Shown here in pieces: positions 59,996-64,000 of a stretch of DNA of 64,000 nt. The DNA comes from Buttiauxella agrestis ATCC 33320. Lineage in GTDB: Bacteria > Pseudomonadota > Gammaproteobacteria > Enterobacterales > Enterobacteriaceae. The notes under the pieces are model-generated. The model had not been told where the DNA came from, did no database searches, and saw only the letters and a list, made by a program, of their open reading frames with translations. The translations under genes and the position numbers were made by a program. Numbering within the stretch: position 1 is the stretch's first letter; every line of letters starts with the position of its first letter. Where the stretch lies: the NCBI RefSeq assembly GCF_000735355.1, contig NZ_JMPI01000022.1, positions 25 through 64,024 on the forward strand. The letters run 5' to 3'.

Positions 59996-61495
59996 ATGAG
60001 TTTGTTATCCAGTATTACAAAATCGTTATCTAAGTTGTCGATGATAGGCCGCGCATTAATGTTGCCTATCTCATTGCTACCGGCTGCGGGTCTGTTGCTG
60101 GCCTTTGGCGATAAATTCCATTTACCGTTAATGATGAACGCGGGCGGGGTGATTTTCGACAACCTGCCGATGCTGTTTGCCATTGGTTCGGCGGTCGGTC
60201 TGGCGGCGGAATCTGGGATTGCCGCGCTGTCGGCGGCGGTGTCGGTGTTTATCATTAACGTGACTATTGGCACTGTTTTACACATCACGCCGGAAATGGC
60301 GGCGGCGGGTGGAAAATACGCCATGGTGGTCGGTATTCCGACCTTGCAGATGGGCGTATTTGGTGGCCTGATTTCCGGCATTCTGGCGGCGTGGTGCTAC
60401 AACAAATTCCACACCATGCAGTTGCCTGAATTCCTCGGCTTCTTCTCGGGTAAGCGCTTTGTGGCTATCGCGACCGCATTCTTGTCGTTCCTACTGGGTA
60501 TGGCGCTGCCGTGGGTCTGGTCATACATTCAGTCGGGGATTGATTCGCTGTCGGTAATTGTCAACGGAGACAATCAGGCACTTTCCACGTTTATCTTTGG
60601 GCTGGTTGAACGCGCGCTGATCCCGCTGGGTTTGCACCATATCTGGTATCCGTCATTCTGGTATTCGTTTGGTGAATACACCACAAACGCAGGCCAGGTC
60701 ATTCACGGCGATCAGACAATCTGGTTCAAAATGTTGGAGGAGGGTGTGAAATCCTTTAGCAGCGATAGCTACCACAACGCCGGTAAATTCATGCAAGGTG
60801 AGTTCCCGTTGATGTTGTTCGCGCTGCCGGCGGCATGTCTGGCGATGTACCATGAAGCGAACACCAAAAATAAGAAAATTGCCTCCGGTATTTTGTTCTC
60901 TGCGGCGCTGACCTGTTTCCTGACGGGCATCACCGAACCGGTAGAATTTACCTTTATCTTCGTTGCGCCAATTCTGTATGTGTTCAACGCGATTATGGCC
61001 GGGCTGTCTTATATGTGTATGTATTTGCTGCATGCGCATATCGCCAAGTCGTTCTCCGCAGGGATGATTGACTACATTTCCTTTGGTATTTTGCCTTCGT
61101 TCAACGGTTATCAGACTAACTTCCTGTCGGCTGTGATTGTCGGTATCCCAATGGCGTTGATTTACTACTTCACATTCCGCTACGTGATTCGCCGTTTCGA
61201 CGTGAAAACGCCGGGCCGTGCGGATGTTACCGCTAACGCGAATGACAAAACGGACACCGAACTGGCGGGGGATATTATCGGCCTGCTGGGGGGCGCGGAG
61301 AACATTAACTCCGTCGGTTCTTGCATCACACGTCTGCGTCTGGAAGTGGAAAAAAGCGAGCATGTCGATAAAGACGGCCTGAATAGTCTCGGTGCGCGCG
61401 GCGTGGTGTTTGTCGGTGATTCGGGTATTCAGGTGATATTTGGTGCTCGAGCGCAGTTTATCGCACAGACGATGTCCACAATGATTGGCAAATAA
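59996..61495 (+). CDS. PTS EIICB permease, glucose/maltose superfamily (MalX-like)
   Basis: A 499-residue fused EIIC-EIIB. The EIIC part (about 1-390) has the GRALMLPISLLPAAGLLLAFG opening, GLHHIWYP, and the family's TGITEPVEFTFIFVAP loop. The EIIB part ends the chain with the phospho-cysteine Cys443 in GSCITRLRLEV and GVVFVGDSGIQVIFG. It belongs to the MalX/PtsG/NagE group and needs an EIIA from elsewhere (Crr in enterics). ATG at 59996 follows GGGGGA. The operator block upstream and the repressor gene downstream make a self-contained unit like malX-malI. The sugar is unknown. Confidence 0.88.
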   Translation: MSLLSSITKSLSKLSMIGRALMLPISLLPAAGLLLAFGDKFHLPLMMNAGGVIFDNLPMLFAIGSAVGLAAESGIAALSAAVSVFIINVTIGTVLHITPEMAAAGGKYAMVVGIPTLQMGVFGGLISGILAAWCYNKFHTMQLPEFLGFFSGKRFVAIATAFLSFLLGMALPWVWSYIQSGIDSLSVIVNGDNQALSTFIFGLVERALIPLGLHHIWYPSFWYSFGEYTTNAGQVIHGDQTIWFKMLEEGVKSFSSDSYHNAGKFMQGEFPLMLFALPAACLAMYHEANTKNKKIASGILFSAALTCFLTGITEPVEFTFIFVAPILYVFNAIMAGLSYMCMYLLHAHIAKSFSAGMIDYISFGILPSFNGYQTNFLSAVIVGIPMALIYYFTFRYVIRRFDVKTPGRADVTANANDKTDTELAGDIIGLLGGAENINSVGSCITRLRLEVEKSEHVDKDGLNSLGARGVVFVGDSGIQVIFGARAQFIAQTMSTMIGK

Positions 61496-61512
61496 TTTCC
61501 CCGTCATCCTTC

Positions 61513-61541
61513 AAGCCGCCGATATGTTTATGGGCGGCTTT
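61513..61541 (+). terminator. Hairpin between the PTS and repressor genes
   Basis: AAGCCGCC-N12-GGCGGCTT, perfect 8-bp stem with a short T tract (CTTTA). It may reduce read-through into the repressor gene. Confidence 0.55.
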
Positions 61542-61581
61542 ATGGTATTGATAACAAGGATATTTGGTGCAAAGGAACGGG

Positions 61582-62598
61582 ATGAAAAAGGTCAATATTA
61601 TTGATGTAGCACAACTGGCTGGAGTTTCTGTCTCCACCGTTTCTTTGGTGCTGCGCCAAAAAGGGAAGATCTCCGAGGCGACCATCGAAAAGGTCAATGC
61701 TGCGATTAAACAACTTGGCTATGTCCATAATGTCGCGGCGGCGAATCTGCGTTCCAGCACCTCCAATCTCATCGGCCTGATCATCCGCGATTTTAACGAT
61801 TCTTTCTGCGTTAATGTGATGGCAAGTGTAGTTCACTACCTTGAGAAACAAGGTTATATGGTGTTTCTCGGCCATCCGCAGGATGACACGCAACAGCTTC
61901 AACAATGCTTAACGTCGTTCACGCAACAAGGTGTGGCTGGGGTGATTTACCTGGATGCCAACCACCGTTTAGCCTCGATTCCGTCACTTATTTCTGAATG
62001 CCCGTTGCCGACGGTGATTATCGCGGAGTCCACGGTGAGCAGCCATCGCGACGTGATTGGGCGAGACAATCGCCAGGCCGGGAACCAGGCGACGCGCTAT
62101 CTGCTCGATCGCGGCCACCGCAATATCGCTTATCTGGGCGGTACGGCGGCAAATCTCATGCGCGAGGAACGCTTGCTCGGTTATCGCAACGCGCTGGCGC
62201 AGTACGATTTACCGTTCCGTGAAGAGTGGGCGCCAGTTTGTGAAAATGATACGGAAGCGGCGGCCCGTTTAACGCGCCAGTTGCTTGAGAAAAACAGCAA
62301 AATCACCGCCATGCTTTGCCATTCCCCCTCGGCCATTATTGGCTGCCTGAATGGGATTGCGCAGGTTGGGCGTACCGTCGGTAAAGACGTGTTTTTAACG
62401 CAGCAGGTTTCGTTGATTGGTTTTGAAGACATGATGAACATTAATCTTACTTCGCCACGGTTTACCTACGTTTCGGCATCCAGTGAAGAAGCGGGAAGAC
62501 AAGCCGCAACGCTGATTGTGAACAAGATTAAAGAGCCGACGTTACCGCCGCAGAAGATTATTATTTCCGGGGAGTTGGTTCAGCGGGAATCGGCTTAA
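61582..62598 (+). CDS. LacI-family repressor, MalI-like
   Basis: A 338-residue LacI/GalR regulator. The HTH and hinge VNIIDVAQLAGVSVSTVSLVLRQKGKISEATIEKVNAAI are closest to E. coli MalI (IHDVALAAGVSVSTVSLVL), and the sensor domain shows LIGLIIRDFNDSFCVNVMAS, IGRDNRQAGNQATRYLLDRGHRNIAYLGG and QQVSLIGFEDMMNIN. ATG at 61582 follows AAGGA; TTG/GTG codons six or fewer codons upstream are weaker. It probably represses the upstream PTS gene through the double palindrome at 59906-59935. The effector is unknown. Confidence 0.9.
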   Translation: MKKVNIIDVAQLAGVSVSTVSLVLRQKGKISEATIEKVNAAIKQLGYVHNVAAANLRSSTSNLIGLIIRDFNDSFCVNVMASVVHYLEKQGYMVFLGHPQDDTQQLQQCLTSFTQQGVAGVIYLDANHRLASIPSLISECPLPTVIIAESTVSSHRDVIGRDNRQAGNQATRYLLDRGHRNIAYLGGTAANLMREERLLGYRNALAQYDLPFREEWAPVCENDTEAAARLTRQLLEKNSKITAMLCHSPSAIIGCLNGIAQVGRTVGKDVFLTQQVSLIGFEDMMNINLTSPRFTYVSASSEEAGRQAATLIVNKIKEPTLPPQKIIISGELVQRESA

Positions 62599-62940
62599 CT
62601 AAATGAGCAAAAAACACATCCTCCAAAGCATCGTTTAGCATAAGGTAGTGAGGGGGTTATATGATAATGCCTTTCACTACTTATTCAGAAAAAGATGTTG
62701 TTGGATACAAAAATGTGAGTCATGTTGCATTCATGTAATAAAAGTTTTTGTTAAGTCAAATTTAAAACCTATATGAAATTCTTTATAAACTAGATGTCAA
62801 TTAAGGATATGTATTCTAATTTTCCTTGAGTAAGGAGAAGGAGTAAGATAGATAAATCATAAAAAAACACTTCAAATGGCCACTCACTACACCGAGTGGG
62901 GGATGATTTTGTCATCCACTAAAACAACGTACTGGAATCT
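62599..62940. other. AT-rich intergenic region before the DUF4011 gene
   Basis: 342 bases with no supported gene and clearly lower GC than the left flank. At 62642-62687 an imperfect repeat (GGTAGTGAGG / CCTTTCACTACTT) may terminate the repressor gene. At 62880-62899 and 62901-62917 two neighbouring hairpins (CCACTC/GAGTGG and GGATGA/TCATCC) lie within the last 60 bp before the next start. An AAGGAGAAGGAG-like purine run at about 62834 has no frame behind it. Confidence 0.4.
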
Positions 62941-64000
62941 ATGTATATGTCTGATAATGAAAGTTCACCTTTTCAAAATGGCAGCTTATCGTTAGAACAA
63001 AAGCTTGACCGAGCACGTACAGAACTTCTTGACCTAACAGCACGTAACAAACTTCTCAATATTCCACGGACTAAAACAGCTAAGCAACTTGAGATCGTGG
63101 ATGAGCGTTCTGATGAAATCTATCGGTTGCTGGTGAAAGAAGGACGAGCGTTTACTTTTCTTCCTGGCCGAGCAGGAAAAAAAGGTGAAGTGATTGACGA
63201 TAACGATGCTGAAGGCAGTAATGAAGAGTCGGATGAACAGACATATGATTTTGACGTCAACTACGATAATTATGAACTAAAAGCTGAACATCAAGATACA
63301 AAATTCCAGACTCGCCTAACGTCAAAGGGCTTACAGAAGCGGTTGCTCGATCTGTACCATGACTCAAGGACTCTTGAGGAAGATCAGGGTGTAAACATTC
63401 TGTTCCTAACTCTGGGTTCTCTCAAATGGATCGATCCTAACAATAAAGAAAATCTTCGGTATGCACCGATAGTTTTGTTGCCTGTAAATCTCGAACGTGG
63501 CACAGCCAGAGAAAGATTTAAACTAACAATTAGGCAAGACGATATAATTCCAAATTTATCATTGGAAACTTATTTAGAGCGGGTACATGAAATTATTTTA
63601 CCTGAAATGAATATGGATGATGATTTTGATATCTCTAGTTATATGTCCCAAGTTGCCGACTCTATTGTTATAAAAAAAGATTGGGAAGTATTGGAGAATG
63701 ATATCACTCTTGGTTTTTTCTCCTTCTCAAAATTTCTAATGTATCGCGACCTTGATCCTGCAAACTGGCCTGAGAACGAACGCATAACAGATCAACCAAT
63801 TATCCAATCTCTTATGGTTAATGGTTTTGATTGTAGAGATGAAATGTTCCCGGATGATGCACCAATAGATTCGTTAATTCCACCGCGTGATATGCTGCAT
63901 ATCATGGATAGCGATACATCACAAACATTAGCTATACATGATGTTCGTAAAGGTAAAAGCCTTGTTATTCAAGGTCCTCCGGGAACGGGGAAGTCTCAGA
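62941..64000 (+). CDS. DUF4011-type superfamily 1 helicase/ATPase, 5' part (cut by window end)
   Basis: An open frame from ATG 62941 (or ATG 62947) runs 353 codons without a stop to the window edge. The N-terminal DUF4011 domain is visible: LDRARTELLDLTARNKLLNIPR (about residues 22-43 in part), VNILFLTLGSLKW and RYAPIVLLPVNLERG. It is followed at the edge by a Walker A motif, VIQGPPGTGKSQ with Lys351. Proteins of this kind are 1,300-2,000 residues long, with an SF1 helicase core and often a C-terminal Vsr- or Mrr-like nuclease plus DUF3320. One such protein (HheA) is a reported single-gene phage-defence system. The gene is AT-richer than its left neighbours, a sign of transfer. The ribosome site is poor. 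Confidence 0.88.
   Translation, partial: MYMSDNESSPFQNGSLSLEQKLDRARTELLDLTARNKLLNIPRTKTAKQLEIVDERSDEIYRLLVKEGRAFTFLPGRAGKKGEVIDDNDAEGSNEESDEQTYDFDVNYDNYELKAEHQDTKFQTRLTSKGLQKRLLDLYHDSRTLEEDQGVNILFLTLGSLKWIDPNNKENLRYAPIVLLPVNLERGTARERFKLTIRQDDIIPNLSLETYLERVHEIILPEMNMDDDFDISSYMSQVADSIVIKKDWEVLENDITLGFFSFSKFLMYRDLDPANWPENERITDQPIIQSLMVNGFDCRDEMFPDDAPIDSLIPPRDMLHIMDSDTSQTLAIHDVRKGKSLVIQGPPGTGKSQ

Overview
The window is a chromosomal segment from a member of the Enterobacteriaceae. The evidence is close matches to E. coli K-12 core proteins (FdnGHI, YbdK, YbdG, YbdJ, FolD, YbcJ, YbcI, YdhS, TrkG), an argU-type tRNA-Arg(UCU), a 125-bp ERIC element and several REP/BIME palindromes. The genus cannot be fixed from the sequence alone. 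Most genes have E. coli-like composition. Visibly AT-richer patches are the LuxR-type regulator near 4 kb, parts of the tartrate-like cluster (24.8-29.2 kb) and the last 1.4 kb.

Layout. 0-7.5 kb: a PepSY/DUF2946 metal-linked pair, a YahK-like alcohol dehydrogenase and a cupin separated by an ERIC element, a LuxR-type regulator, ybdK, ybdG and ybdJ. 7.5-12.3 kb: the fdnGHI nitrate-inducible formate dehydrogenase operon, with an in-frame UGA (Sec196), a SECIS-like hairpin, and FNR and NarL/NarP boxes upstream. 12.3-14.9 kb: a LysR regulator divergent from a secreted metallo-beta-lactamase-fold protein and a DsbA-like protein. 14.9-24.7 kb: an AllS-like LysR regulator divergent from ankyrin protein - DUF2877 - FdrA - DUF1116 - NCS2-type permease - carbamate kinase - Tat-exported amidohydrolase. 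This looks like an oxamate/carbamoyl-transfer (ureide) pathway that recovers ATP from carbamoyl phosphate. 25.0-31.5 kb: two tandem paralogous MFS carriers, a LysR regulator, a tartrate/D-malate dehydrogenase and a glycerate 2-kinase, a coherent tartrate-to-2-phosphoglycerate route.

31.5-41.6 kb: a TrkG-type potassium channel subunit, a DUF1471 stress peptide, then an overlapping five-gene operon (AI-2E family protein, outer-membrane factor, HlyD adaptor, DUF2955 pump, small K+-channel-like protein), a sugar O-acetyltransferase and YdhS. 41.6-46.0 kb: a beta-glucoside PTS (EIIB, GH4 6-phospho-beta-glucosidase, EIIC) with no EIIA, divergent from an RpiR regulator with repeated HTH units. 46.1-53.4 kb: D-amino-acid dehydratase-like enzyme, N-acyl-D-amino-acid deacylase, RidA, sodium:solute symporter, KDGal kinase, KDPGal aldolase and RpiR regulator, which together read as an N-acyl amino-sugar-acid catabolic pathway. 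54-57.8 kb: LacI regulator, NhaC carrier and MalY/PatB beta-lyase. 57.8-59.8 kb: tRNA-Arg, folD, ybcJ, ybcI. 59.9-62.6 kb: a MalX-like PTS permease and MalI-like repressor with a double palindromic operator.

The last kilobase (62,941 to the end) opens a large gene of the DUF4011/superfamily-1 helicase type. It is cut by the window edge just after its Walker A motif, and it is the best candidate here for an anti-phage defence system. Its start follows 340 AT-rich, hairpin-containing bases, which looks like a boundary of accessory DNA.
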